Below, one piece after another: positions 23,575 through 35,946 of a stretch of DNA of 64,000 nt. The position numbers were made by a program, and so were the translations under genes. The notes beneath the pieces were generated by a model. That model was given only the letters and a program-made list of their open reading frames with translations, did not search any database and was not told the DNA's origin. Origin of the DNA: Pollenia angustigena (taxonomy: Eukaryota; Arthropoda; Insecta; Diptera; Polleniidae); assembly GCA_930367215.1 (NCBI GenBank), contig OV884059.1:64575393-64639392 (forward strand). Direction: 5' to 3'. Numbering within the stretch: position 1 is the first letter of the stretch; each line of letters starts with the position of its first letter.

Positions 23575-26094
23575 TCTGATTCAAATTTAAAGATCTAATT
23601 ACTGGATTTAAAAGGGTGTTGTATGTATCACAAAACTCTTAAGTCAACAATATGGATAGGAATTTAGAAAATAATGGCTTACAAGTGGCCCCTTAGTCCT
23701 TTTCGCCGCGCCACAAATCTTTGCAGTTATAATGCGTCTTAGTTCTGATATAAGCCCATCTGACGTAAGCACGGCAGACTAGTAACTGAGGCCTTCATCA
23801 ATCTATTATGTGTTGTATGTGATAATCCAATTTGTCCTTTCTCTAAATTCTATAAGGCTTGATTTGTAATTGGACGGTGAGGACTCTATTTTAAAAGGTG
23901 ATATAAAAAATAAACAATTAATCTGACAGTTGCCATGGGCTAAACCTAATTTGATAAAATTCACTTGGTTGGTTCTGCTTTAAACTATGTAATCAATTTA
24001 ATGTTAATACGGTTAAATCTCTAACGACAGGATACCAAAGGGATTATTGAAATGTGTCTATATAAGATGTACTCTAAAAAGAACTTAATGCTCGAAAGGG
24101 GTGTCCGTTAAAGGTGGTTTTAAAGGACATGTTTTGCAGTGGCTTTGTCAGATTTATAATCCTTATGTTAATGCGCATTTCCGTTTTTGGTGTAATCTGA
24201 CTTTTACTCACGATCACACATATCGGAGGAATGCATGGAAGATGTAGAAAATGTGAAACATGCATTCACATCTGCAAGATCTACCATAAATCAAAAATGC
24301 CCCCATTACTGAAACAACATTTCTTTTTTTTAACTTTTTTTCTACAACATTTAAAAAACAACAACAACAAAATGTGTTTGGAATTCATTTTGTTTTAAAA
24401 TGTTAAAAAAAAGTTTAAAAACAAATTGCAAAAAGGGATACCTTGACAAATGGTAACGCTGCTTTCAGGGCAAAAGTCATTTTGTCACTGATGCTACAAT
24501 AATAGTAGCATTTACTGCCACTTTTCTAGTGATGCCACTTAAATAGTCGAAAGAAGTAGAGTGGCATACACTGAGATAGGAAAAGTTTTTATGGATGTGG
24601 AAATATGTAGATTTTTGGCCCAATTCATTTCTTATGGGAAGATGTTAACATCTTTGCAAATTAATGGTAGATTTTAGATGCTAACAGTGTCAAAAGGCTA
24701 AAATCATCTAAAACCAATTTAAGGGATATGACACTGTTGTTATACAATTTAAAATAATTAAAAATCCCACTGTGCATTGTAAAATACACACAATTACACT
24801 TAAGAAATTGTTTGTAAGAATTCAGTATCAATAAAGCCAACACTAGGGATCATATTCAACAGTGCCAACAGGATGGGGCTAAGAATATAAGCAAGGGATG
24901 ATTCTTACAACAACTTAGAAGGCGCTCTAGAATTGTGAAAAAGAAGAGTGAAAATAACAACAAATCCCCATGAAGCAACAGACGACAAGTAAGTTAGTGA
25001 GTAAGTTTAACTGGCAACTTGTATGCGTGGCATGTTTTAATGCTGCTCCTGCTGTTGTTGGCTGCAGTCTTACGGATTCATGTTAAAAATTAAACCTTTT
25101 GCCAAAATAAGAAATGAAAAAAAAACTACATACATTCATACTCAGCAACAGACAGCCATCCAGCCACAGCCAACATTTGGTTTCAACAAATGTTTGTAAA
25201 TGGCAAAAAGGCACCCTGACATATTTATTACATTTTCTGTTTTAAATGTGTGTGGTTCACACAGACCTTAACTTTCTATGTAAATTGTATTTCAAAAATA
25301 TGATTGTATTTGTATGCTCGAGTATTTAGACTAGAAGTGTTGGATTTCCTACGTAGTCGTAGTTGGAAATAAAAGTTGTAGTTGTTTAAGAAAAAGTAGA
25401 ACTGGCAGCCAAAGGACATTGGCTTAAATATTTACTCAAATCGAATAACATAAATAAAACAACAATATATATACACAAGTACATACACATGTGTTTTGTA
25501 CTAAAAACTTGCCAACAGTGATACGAACATATCAACACACATAATAAATAAAATATATTTTATTATGCTTTAGAAAGGAAAACTTTAAATAGAAAATATT
25601 TGTAAAATATTTTACATAAAGACGAGTATAACTAAGTTTATCAACATTATCAGCATACTTTATATTCATACATACTTAAACACATTATCCTTTACACCTT
25701 AACGATACTTGCAGCATTTTATTACACACCGCAATTCGCAAATGTACGAAATTGATTTGAATAAAGTCAAAATTAAAATACAGAAAAAATGGATTCAAGT
25801 TAAAATCGCAACTGGGGCAGTGATTTTTTTTACAAATGTTACAATTTATGCTTGTGTATGAGAATTTTAAATAACACAGACGTAAGAGTTGGACAAGATT
25901 CAGGACTTCAAAGTAAAAACGGGTATAAAAGGAATAAAGTAAAATGAGATTTAATCTAATCTCAGCTAAATTGCATTTTTTCTGAACTTTCTCTGTAGTA
26001 CATTGTGTTTGTAGTGAGACGACATGTCTTCTTTTTTCAACGACGTGCTTTCGTTTTTAAACGACTTCAAAACTAATCCTCTTGAGTATACCAT

Positions 26095-26116
26095 GGAGTA
26101 GTTTTAAAACTACTCC
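26095..26116. other. Perfect 22 bp palindrome
   Basis: GGAGTAGTTTT is followed directly by its reverse complement with no loop. Related CTTTCGT and AACGAC words lie just upstream. No function is evident. Confidence 0.5.
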
Positions 26117-26708
26117 TTTGTAGTTCAAAGCTTTATGTGGTACTGTGGTCCTGCCCTAGGACATCGTTATGTTAAATAGACCATGTTTTTCCCATACGTT
26201 TGGGTTACTTTTGCACTAGTGCTAGTTAGTCCCTTGTGGGCCACATTTTACACGCGTATGTGGACTTGTCCTATTATTTGCAGGGTATTTGCAGGGATGT
26301 TCATAAACAGTTGTATGTCTAACATATTACTCTAATATCAACGTAAGGAGCATCTGTATGTACTTAACAGTAGTTCTATTGAACAAGAGAATCATCCGTA
26401 ATCTGAAAACTCATTTTAAACGAAAGCAATATCAGTAATAATTAAAATTATATCACTGCATAACCGACCACCAATGTATAGCAATTCCGAACATTTTTAT
26501 ATTCATATTTATTTACCCTTTTTTTCATTGCTGGGTTAGCTTAAAGAGAACCCTCGTTATCTCTCTTTACCTCAAGATACAGGCAAAAAACATTTAAGAA
26601 ATAATATCTTAGCACGCATAAATAATTTGTTAAGGACTGCGCAGTTTTGGCGTTGGTATGTTTGTGTGTCCGTTTTGTAGACTTTATACCTCAAAACTGC
26701 CAAAATAA

Positions 26709-27083
26709 ACACGGAAAAAAATTACTGAAAAAATTTTTTAACAATATCGTTTCTTAAAAATAAAATTTTAATTCAACAAACTTTTTATTTGATTTAATAA
26801 TTAAATAATTACATATTCAATAAAGAAAGTATTTGAATCAAAGTAAAGTCAGAATTTATACTGATTTTTTCCGTTTTTAATATTTTTTGTGCATTAATTA
26901 AAAAAATTTTGGGCAAAAATTTTTTATTGTCTCAATAAACTTGTTTGTTGGCTAAAAGTTCAATAACTATACCAACAAACTTTTTTCTCAATATCAAAAA
27001 AATTGTCATCGCTGAAAATTAAAAAAATTGTTTAATCAAATATGCAATTTTCGTGTTCAAATATGAATATTTTTTTTTGTGCA
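26709..27083. mobile_element. MITE family X, apparently full-length copy
   Basis: An AT-rich non-coding unit of about 375 bp with ends ACACGGAAAAAAATT and, inverted, GCACAAAAAAAAAT. The same sequence in opposite orientation occurs as two separated halves at 44532-44726 and 49759-49979, which shows that it is a mobile repeat and fixes its extent. Confidence 0.65.
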
Positions 27084-27516
27084 GATAAGACGATTTTTGG
27101 CTTAAAAATACAGATTTTTCTTCTTAACGTTGACTTATGTTTGCACTTATTTCACATCTTGCATTAGAAACTGAAAAATATCAACCAAAAATAATAATTA
27201 ATAAAAAAAATGCGTGCTTTTGACATTTTCGCTACTTACGGAGATTTTTGTAGTTTTAGTTCAATAAAATATCAACAAAGATTGCGTTGGAAAAACTTTT
27301 ATAAAACGGTTGTCGCAAACAGCAAGACGTCGAAGCGTTTGGAAATTTATTCATTAGTAGGGATATTATTCACATAAAATTACTCAACACCTAAAAATTC
27401 GCTTTGTTTTGACACATTAACACCGCCGGACCTTTGTCATCTAAAATTTACACGAAATAATATGCATATGTGCGTACATATATATTTATGTATATAAACG
27501 TACATAGGTATAAATA
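27084..27516. other. Spacer, nothing recognised
   Basis: AT-rich sequence between two repeats, with a TATA/ATGTA-rich run at 27460-27510. No ORF or repeat partner was identified in this window. Confidence 0.3.
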
Positions 27517-28033
27517 TCTATATATATAAAAATGAAAAATGTTTGTATGTTTGTTTGTTTGTTGGCTTATAGACTCCTAAACTACTGAACCGATTTTCCT
27601 GAAATTTACAGTAACATCACGTGACCCCTTAAAATAAAGTAGAATACTTATTTTTTCGATAGGGGCAAGGGAATTGGTACGCCACATAGGATTCCAATAT
27701 TAAATATCGCATATCTTAAGAACCGCTGCACGCATTTTGTTGATCTTTCTGTAGTAGGATCTTCTGAGCCCCAAAATTTAAATAAAATAGTAGCGGGGGA
27801 AGTGGTACCCACCATAGGACGCCAATGTTTAATATCGTATATCTTAAGAACTGTTATAGTGAGAATGTTCAAACTTTGCAGAAGTCACTCTTATGGTATA
27901 CCACACTTTTAAAAATAAAAATAAAGCGGGTAGGCGCAGGGGGGAATACCTCCCATAGGATGCATATATTAGATATCTCTCAACTGAAGAAGTGCTAAAA
28001 GCAGTGTAGCGAAGCGCACCGGGTTATGCTAGT
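27517..28033 (+). mobile_element. Non-autonomous Helentron (rolling-circle) element
   Basis: It begins TCTATATATATAAAAATG and ends GCGAAGCGCACC...GCTAGT. That is the terminal pattern I know from insect Helentron/DINE-like elements. Inside are about three degenerate units, each with a CCATAGGA-like word, AATATC and, in two of them, ATCTTAAGAAC; such internal minisatellites are typical of the group. The sequence ACTACTGAACCGATTTT near the left end is also characteristic. There are no inverted termini and no target duplication, as expected. No Rep or helicase is encoded. Confidence 0.75.
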
Positions 28034-28370
28034 CTTTAATAAATGCAATATGTGAGCTCTTGTAAATTCCCAATAAAACCTGTCAAGCAATTTACTTTTA
28101 ATTTGTTGTTTTAAATTACTCAGCCTGAATAATTAAATTTGGATACATATTTGAACAGTAAAAATATTCAAATAACCAGTGCACAAAAAAACCGAATACT
28201 GTTTAGCGTATGGAACGGTACATTCCATATCCACTTTTTATTGTTTGTGTATTAGTACCTACACAAAATACCGTTCCTATCTATTTTCACGACAGAAACA
28301 AACATTATGTAGTGTTGAGTAGTGTTATAAAGCAAGAATAGCATATGTTTTTGTTTACTTGTTGTTGTAT
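28034..28370. other. Spacer, nothing recognised
   Basis: AT-rich sequence between the Helentron end and the inverted-repeat pair that follows. No ORF or structural feature is convincing. Confidence 0.3.
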
Positions 28371-28562
28371 GTATATTAGGCTGGTTCCTATATGGCACTT
28401 TTTTTTTGCATTTTAATGTGGGCCAACCGGAATACAATGAAAAAATAACACATGATTTTTTTTAAATTTTTTTAATAAGATTTAGGGGTCGCTACCATCC
28501 CTTAAACTTTGGCGTTTTTGGAAAAACTTGCTGCCTTTATATATTCTTCCATTTGGGTGTGC

Positions 28563-29230
28563 ATTAGAGTATTCATTTGGTTAACCGTTAATCGTTTAAC
28601 CATTTAACTACTATCCGATTAACTGATCGGTTAATTTATAATTGGTTTTTTTCGATTAACGGTTAAACCGGTTAATTTCAGTCGGTTAACCGATGTTACA
28701 AATTTTGTAGTATTAAACCATATTTTTTGTGTTTTTAGTTATGGTTGAGTTCCAAAACGTCAACTGCAAAGCAACTCGCTTTTTAAATATATTCACAATG
28801 CAACCAAGTAGAATTTTACAATGTTATCTGTACAAAAGATCACCAAAAAAGTTACCAAAGTGCACCAAACAAGTTGTGTTTAGAAATATTTTTCATACAA
28901 TATATTTTTTTCTAGAAATACATCCTTAAAATACAGTACAAAAACAGAAATAAAGGATTTCAGAAATAAATTTTTTGCAGAATGTTCGATCCCGAGCTTC
29001 GTCAGGATTAGTTAAATGACAAAAATTTACGGAAACAATTAGAAGTGTTAAACTTTTTAAAAAACTAAAGCAGGATAATGGAAGATTTTATATGTTTGGA
29101 GAAATCCAGGAAAATTATTGAGAAATTAGATAATCTGTATTATGGGTTGCTTTCGATTTCTCAACATCTACGAAAAGGGAGAGAATTTTGTCCAAGTCAA
29201 TATTTATCAAAACATAAAAGCTAATTAATT
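28563..29230 (+). pseudogene. Decayed hAT-like element: subterminal repeats and transposase tail
   Basis: From 28563 a TTAGAGTATTCATTTGG end is followed by clustered GGTTAACCG and TTAACGGTTAA words (28577-28693), the kind of subterminal array seen in hAT elements. At about 29150-29210 two frames together spell a fragment like the conserved hAT C-terminus (LSIS, then TSTKRERILSK). The rest is too degraded to read, and stops are frequent. Spacer is the alternative. Confidence 0.35.
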
Positions 29231-30008
29231 TTTCTAAAACATTATTTTAAAATATCTCTCCTTAAACTGTTGAAATAATTAATAAAATGATTTCACAGTT
29301 TATTTTTTTTTTTTATAAATATATTAATTAATTAAAAAATATGTATTACAAAGTTATGAATTATTCGTTTGTTTGCTCGTTTTAGTTAAAGAAGTGTTAT
29401 ATTTGTTTTGTTATTGTTTTTTTTTAACTAATAAACTCCAAATAATAAATAAATTTTAATTTTTATTTATTGAAATTACTTATGTGTGGTTAATAGAACG
29501 CGAGCGCCTTACACGTGTTTTAAAAAAGTGAATTTTATGCACACTATTATGAATAAAGATTTTAAAAAAGAGGGAAACATTTTTTTCGGAATCATTTACT
29601 GAGACGACTAAGCGACTTTTGTCCGACCGTCCTTCCGATTGTAATCGTAAATTAAATAGCAAGCTAGAATTTATAAATAATAAAGATATTGTGTTTAAAT
29701 TTGCTACAAATACTTTTAATATATCATGGATCTGGGTGAAATTAGTAAGAATTTGTCCGTGTTGAGACCTAGTCTCTCACAATTTTCCGAAGTGCCCGCC
29801 CCCTGAAACTCTAAAATATCGATTTTATATCAAGCACAAACGCGTTCTTTTAAGACTGTGGAACCGAAACTACAGTTTTTGTTCTTTTTACAGATTGAAT
29901 TTTTGTGTTCAATTTTGATATAAAATAATTACCATTTAAAAAAATTAAAATTTTCTATTCAAAATTTATAATTGACTACTTAACCAAGGAAGTATTCCCG
30001 AATCTGGA
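29231..30008. other. Spacer, nothing recognised
   Basis: AT-rich sequence with several short ORFs that show no motif. Part may belong to the transposon bounded by the 28371/31800 inverted arms. Confidence 0.3.
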
Positions 30009-30370
30009 ATGTGTTTACGAGTACCTGGAAGTCATAACCGGGTTAGATGGATGGCTAAAGCCATTTACTGTTTGAAGATTTACTTATTTAGAAATGAATT
30101 CAAGCTAACTAAAATCGAAGCATCCTCAATTCGAGATGTTTGTATATTTTCAGTAAGAATTTATGTTAAATATTGGTTTGTAACCCCATCAGCGGTTTGT
30201 GCGCCTAGAAATGATCTGCAGCTTTTAAAGGACCTAAAATATTATGCAGAAGTAATGAGTTGAACTGAAGCCATCAAAAAATCTTTGGTCATCTTTGGTA
30301 CTTATCAGAAGAGCTTATTGCATTCGCCTTATTTGACGACAAAGTTTCTGTTGTATTTAGTATTTAGTAT
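30009..30370 (+). pseudogene. Remnant of a recurrent arthropod selfish-element ORF, class unknown
   Basis: An 84-codon open stretch (30009-30263) contains RWMAKAIYCLKI, then DVCIFSVRIYVKYWF, then an AP-x-NDLQLLKDL segment. After its stop codon the similarity resumes in another frame at about 30283-30360 (HLWYLSEELIAFALFDDKVS). I recall these blocks in this order from uncharacterised proteins repeated in many insect and aphid genomes, probably encoded by a transposon whose class I cannot name. This copy has at least one stop and one frameshift and lacks both ends. Its position between the 28371 and 31800 inverted arms makes them candidates for the ends of the parent element. Confidence 0.55.
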
Positions 30371-30403
30371 TTATTTATTTATTTGATGTTCCGTACACAA
30401 GAC

Positions 30404-30628
30404 TAAGGCCCGTTTTTACAACTTACCGATAGCTAAAGGTAAGATTTTAGCGGCCGTATAAAAAGTGTTCCATTATAACAACTTTACTTTAACCTACCAG
30501 GTAGGATTAACCTTAATCTACTTTATCGCTCACTTAAGGTTAAAGTAAAGTTTTAATAATGGAGCACTTTTTAACGGGCCATTTAAAGTCTACTTTAAGC
30601 TATCGTTAAGTTGTGAAAACGGGCCTTA
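30404..30628. mobile_element. Foldback MITE, TAAGGCCCG ends
   Basis: The two halves are near-complete reverse complements. Outer arms read AGGCCCGTTTTTACAACTTA and its inverse; a second inner inverted pair includes GTTAAAGTAAAG. TA flanks both ends. There is no coding sequence. The ends resemble those of the MITE at 34786-35275, so the two may share a transposase. Confidence 0.8.
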
Positions 30629-31305
30629 GAGTCTCATATTGCAGTACAGAACTGAGCTTTTGTAAAATTGCAGGGGGCAAATCGCGACATTTTTGTTATT
30701 AAAAACTTAAAAACTAATAAAATAAAAATATTACATATTTATTATCAATTTAAAATATTTTCAAATTGGAAACAAAAAACATAAAAACATAAAAAAAAAA
30801 AATTAAATTAAACTAAGTACAAAATCATATAATCATGTTGATACAAAAAAAAAGAGGGTGCGCGCTTTAGATGCTGGAGGACCGGAAACGAATTACATTA
30901 GACGCCTCTCTAATAATTAGCAAGCAATTAGAAGATTTAGTTTAAAAAACACTTAGATTTTTTAGCATAACGGGCATTTCATCCCATTTCATAAAGAAAA
31001 GTGTTGAAGATTGGGAGGAAGAGAGAGTTGTGAACGATATAGCAGATCGAGGAGTAGCACTGATAATAAATTACATAAGATTATAGACAAAAATACCCAA
31101 ATTCTAATAAATCAACTTTGCTCCAATAATTATTTTGCAAAACTTGAACATTCTTTAAAGGTTAAAAAAATATTTCATGTTTATCACCATAAATTTCAGA
31201 TTTTGTTAAGTTTCTATTTTACGTTTAAACATTTTTATATTTTAAGTTACAATAAAAACATGTAACCTATTTAAAAAATTTTATGTACTAAATATGCATA
31301 TCTGT
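30629..31305. other. Spacer, nothing recognised
   Basis: A/T-rich sequence with no supported gene. An ORF from 31011 shows no domain. Confidence 0.3.
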
Positions 31306-31504
31306 GGCATTTTGACAAAACATCTTAAGTCAAATTTAAAAAGTTGAAAAAATTTTGTTAATCATACGAATTTTCATTTAAAAACTTTTCTTTTCTTTAA
31401 TTTAGGTTTATTTTATTATTTGCGAAAAACTATTTTTTCTTCGAGTTTTTTTTAAAACTTTTTTGCTATCTTCTCTCGACTTAAGATGTTTTGTCAAAAT
31501 ACCC
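31306..31504. mobile_element. Small foldback element, 23 bp perfect inverted ends
   Basis: ATTTTGACAAAACATCTTAA plus GTC at 31309-31331 is repeated exactly inverted at 31478-31500. The interior is about 146 bp of AT-rich non-coding DNA. Target duplication is not obvious. Confidence 0.6.
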
Positions 31505-31800
31505 GATTAATTATGAAATAAATCTTTAAATATATTAAAACTACGCTCGCAATCGTCTTATTTACGGTCTTAAAACAAATTTTTTCCACTAACACACACT
31601 GGAAAAATATAAAGAAAAAGTTATAAGGGCAGCGATTTTTATTAACACCACAGTTCCGGGGGCCGGTAGCGACCCCTAAACCTTAACAGAAAATTAAAAA
31701 AAAAAATCATGCATAATTTTTTCACAGTGCTTAATATATATTCCGGTTGGCCATTAACAAAATCCAATGTTTTTTTTATGAGCCACCCTAATGTATATAC

Positions 31801-34303
31801 GGTACTAAACCGAGTCAACATAGAGATGAGCACGTCATTGCGTTCCGTTTTTCGAAAAAAAAATACAACAACTTCGTTGGGTTCGGTTTAGCACATTAAT
31901 GTTCGTTTGTTTCAGTTGTGCTCAGCGCCCTTTTAGTTGGCAAAAACTATGGTGAAATAATAAAGGTGGCAGCACTACGCCAGATGACGATTTTTTGCTG
32001 TTGCATTGTTTGTCTAGTCTTGTGTCAAAGTTTTGTTTATGTTTACAAAAAGTCCACGTTTTGTGCTGTGATAATTGTATTTTATTTAAGTTTTTGATAA
32101 TTTTAAATTAAAATAAATAAAATATTGACCATAATTATGTATGTATATAAAAATTGGCTAAAAATTTATTTATTTCATCACGTTCAGCGGCACGCTTTGA
32201 TTTTTGTTAAAAGTATTTTTGACGTAAACGGTGATATAATTTTTGTTGTAATGTTGTATTTGTTGCCGTAACGATGCCACCTGCTTACTCCACCATGGTA
32301 AAGACAGCAACATTTAAAAAAAAAAACAAAATACACGTAAGCCACGATTTAAGGGGTACTTCGCGCGACTTCGATTCTACACAAAACAATAATAATAACA
32401 ATTTTTTTTTAATTTCGCGTTCTTTTTTGTTTAAGAAACAGAAATGTTCATAAATTAAAAAATGTCGTTGTTGAAATCCCTGTCACACTTAATAAATAGA
32501 GCATTTAAAGTTTTATTTCTGCCGCCTAATACAACAATTCAGGGCATTATTTCAACGTTTAAATCATAGACAAAATTAAAGACAATCGAAATCTATGCCT
32601 AAGTATCAGCTTAATGAAAGTATTTTTAATTTAAGATTTCATTAACATTACATATGTATTTAAAAAAGTTTACACTAAATGGTGGCGGAAAAATCCTTTA
32701 GCCGAAAGTGATTGATAAAACAATATGCCATTGGAAATTTGTGAATGATTAGAAGTTTTTGAATCTGTTTTAATACTAATATTTAATAAAAATATAACAT
32801 GAAATCGTAATTTTTACAACATGAATTGGGCAATTACAAACATATACATGTGTATGTACAAATATCCTCTAATATTTGAAAATCCTTACCTTTATTTTAC
32901 GCGAATTCGAATTACACGTTCTTAAATCAGTCCCCATAGACCGCAAGAAATCCCAACGATTTTAAAACAAAGGTGAAAAACTGAACTGCTTCGGGTACAG
33001 ACTCAGTTGAACGAGTGCATACTAACTTTAAAGACTGGTTAGTGCAAGGCACTACCTGACATATTAATTGCATTATCATAAGATTGACCACGGCAGTTCA
33101 TAATGGTTAAACCATTTTTTTAAGACTTCATTTCATCTTTGACCTTGTGACCAGATAAAAAGTTCAGGTACGCAGATATTTTAAGAACGTTCTTTTTTCC
33201 TTTATTAAATCTGTAGTCAGCTTGTATAACCATCTAAACCGTCTAAATCGACTGGCTTACTTAATACAACTTAACCAAATCAATTAATGAATCGCCCTTA
33301 CATTCGTTTACCCTTTAGTGTATATGCAGCCTTAGGACGAGGCGTAGCTCCACCTCTCGATACCGCAGGAGCTTTACTCAGCTTTGAGAACTAATGGAGA
33401 ACTAATTTAACCATAATATGATTGTCGCCTGGGTGTAGTAATTACCCTGTAGTAAATAAAATAGTCAGTTGCAAAAAACACTAACTATAAATTAACTTTT
33501 TTTTAAATGACTACAAATTGGTTTAAGTCTCAAGCAGATATCAACCAAAAAGGCACACGTAAAACACAAATAAAAGCAAAATAAGTAAAACAAGCATGCC
33601 ATGAAGTCAAATGAAAAAAATATATACAAACATTTTAAAATAATTAAAAATTAAATCAATACAAATCTATTTATGTACTAGCAATTATGTGGCGTATTTA
33701 TTTCAGGGCTACTATTCATCATCATTTTGGGCAGTTTAATGCAAAATTTTCATAAATAATTATTTCTATATCAAAATATATAAAGATATACATATGTATG
33801 TATGCATGTTCATATGTACATATATTTTTTTGACAAAAATTATTTTAAATTTAAATAATTTATTATAAACTGACAATACTTTTAATTAATTACAAATAGG
33901 TTGAAAAATAAGTAGTTAGTAGTCAGTTAAAAAGTCATGCAAGGATGGCCAATTGACTACTGCCTATGACATGCCTATGTTAAAATAATGAGTCGTCGAC
34001 AAGGAAAAAAGTCACTTAATCAACTAGATGTGGTTATAATAAAACCAGTTTGAAGTTAGTTATAAATGTGTTTGACTTCCTACAGGGTACTGTTATTAAA
34101 AAACTCGTACACTACATACATTAATGCTAATGGAAACCAAATGCTGCAAATAAAAACACTAGACCAAAAGTTAAAATAAGATTAATTAATTAATTAATTT
34201 TATAGTTGATTTTGATTTCAATCAACATATTTATTGCGCTAAGATAAAAATCCTACTTATATCCCTTGAAGAGTAAAACTTCCTATTATTAACTTAAATT
34301 ACA
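31801..34303. other. AT-rich spacer, no gene recognised
   Basis: No conserved ORF on either strand. A TAGAGATGAGCACG word at 31822, hAT-like in form, has no partner in this window. The stretch 33000-33450 is slightly richer in G/C but carries only short motif-free ORFs. Confidence 0.4.
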
Positions 34304-34305
34304 TA

Positions 34306-35818
34306 TCGTCCCCTCAATAAAACAATAGTGTATACGCATGTACACCATTATTTTTTTATTGCATATTTAGAATCTCCATCATTGATTTTATGTCTGGTCA
34401 AAATTTGGTCAAATTCTACTTCCAAAAAGTGGGTCAAAATGTCGTTGGAAAAAATAGTGTATAATTTCTTGTTCAAAATTTTCCTTCAATAAGTGTGTAA
34501 GCTCATATGCGCTATTTTACTTGAAATTGCCACTATAAAGTTGTTAAAAGAATAATAGTGTATACGCATTATAATCCATTTTAGCCTGTAGAAAAAAATA
34601 CAATTTATGAAAACTTTAACTCATAAAATAGCTTATAATTATATACACTATTGTTTGAGAAAAAGTTTCATTCCGACCATCGAAAGCTGCATGAGCTCCA
34701 AAATTTGTGCCAGAAGAATGTAATTCCTCGTGGCTCGCAGTCATTTTTCTTTAACTTACAAAGTGGAAAGAAGCGATATTGTTTAAGGCCAGTTTACACG
34801 GTAATACAATGTATTACGACTTTGTAGAATCAAAATATTATGAAATTCTCTCTGTATTTAAAAGAAAAAAATAAAAATCTTTTGTAAGTATAATTCATGT
34901 TTACACGGATGGTATAAGTAAAATCAAAAATAATAACAAAATAGCAGATGGTTGCAGTTTTACAATTTTTACAAAAACAACATGAAAATTTCCTGAGTTG
35001 ATTTAAGTTGTTTTTGTAATTGTATAAAAATGCTACCACCTTCAATATACTCCGTTAATATGCACCGCTGGTGTGATGAAAATACATAAGTTTCTAAAAT
35101 GGTTTAGAAAAAAACCATTTACCGACCGCTTGTCAGATTTTGTATTCGCATTCTCTCTTACTCAATGCATTTTGCTTTTACATGATATGATTTCTCTCAT
35201 TCTACATAATCTTTCGTCATGTCGTAATACAATGTATTACCGCGTAATACAATGTATTACCGTGTAAACTGGCCTTTAGATGAGCCAGATGTAGTAGAGG
35301 AAGAGAAAGAAGACGAATGAACTTCTAGTTATTTTTGATTATCGCAATGTATACCTTAATTTGTCATAATTTTTTGTTTAAATTAACCCAAATTGGAATG
35401 TAATGAATATGTGCCATTTAATCTATGAATTAATCACTGTTTTATAATGTTACAAATTGATATTTTTGAATTCAAATATTTTAATAAAAATGCCGCAAAA
35501 TTATTGAATAAAACAGCGTATACCATACAAATAAACAAAAAAAAAAAAAATATACATATAAAAAATAAAATAGCCTATATGGAGGACTTGCACTTTGAAT
35601 GACATAATTATGGTCTTAAAGGATGCGTAGAATAAAAAAAATTGTTAAATTTAAAGACAAGAAACGGTATTATGTATTCGTCGAAAAATCCAATATGAAG
35701 AATTTTTATTAACCGCGGTATTGAGGTTTTAATAGACATCCTATTTGACAAAAACTTTAAACACGATTTTCTCAAAACCCCAAAAAAATGATACACTATT
35801 GTTTTATTAAGGGGACGA
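34306..35818. mobile_element. TA-flanked DNA element with 31 bp inverted ends
   Basis: TCGTCCCCTCAATAAAACAA with AATAGTGTAT following is repeated inverted at the right end with one mismatch. TA flanks both ends (34304-34305 and 35819-35820), the usual target of Tc1/mariner-like elements. Variants of AATAGTGTATA recur inside at about 34326, 34444, 34553 and, inverted, 34640, like subterminal binding repeats. No transposase is present. A second MITE sits inside it (34786-35275). Confidence 0.75.
34786..35275. mobile_element. PIF/Harbinger-like MITE nested in the TA-flanked element
   Basis: Inverted ends start AGGCCAGTTTACACGG and continue through GTAATACAATGTATTAC, a near-palindrome found once at the left end and twice at the right. 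TTA flanks both sides (34783-34785 and 35276-35278), matching the 3 bp target of PIF/Harbinger. It is non-coding. It must be younger than its host element. Confidence 0.85.
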
Positions 35819-35946
35819 TATATTCCAAACGACCGAATTCGTTTCTAGCACTTAAAGGCTTTTTAATTACAAGTTTTTGAACAAACCTTGCATTTGAAGT
35901 CAAATTATATTATGTTCCTACATCATCATATTTAGATTATTGTTAT

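Larger units (their letters stand above)
21952..26708. other. AT-rich spacer, no gene recognised
   Basis: I saw no protein with a recognisable domain on either strand. Short ORFs here have no conserved motifs. There are short ACATAC/TATGTA-type runs (22730-22790), a 13 bp stem hairpin at 23537-23574 and a perfect 22 bp palindrome at 26095-26116. It may contain old unrecognised transposon fragments or host intronic sequence. Confidence 0.5.
28371..31800. repeat. Inverted repeats about 130 bp long, 3.2 kb apart
   Basis: The left arm (about 28371-28503) and the right arm (about 31658-31800, inverted) share TTAGGSTGGYTC, GGCCAACCGGAATA and TTTAGGGGTCGCTACC. They could be the terminal regions of one decayed DNA transposon. 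That would make the ORF remnant at 30009-30370 and the MITEs inside either its cargo or later insertions. No target duplication is clear. Confidence 0.6.

Noticed and set aside
23690..23830. G/C-richer patch considered as a gene fragment or SINE
   Set aside because: No pol III boxes, tail or conserved ORF could be seen.
31822..31900. TAGAGATGAGCACG as a hAT terminus
   Set aside because: No inverted partner or 8 bp duplication was found in the window.
34786..35275. CRISPR-like or regulatory array from three GTAATACAATGTATTAC words
   Set aside because: The repeats belong to the inverted ends of a MITE with a TTA target duplication; a eukaryotic context also argues against CRISPR.
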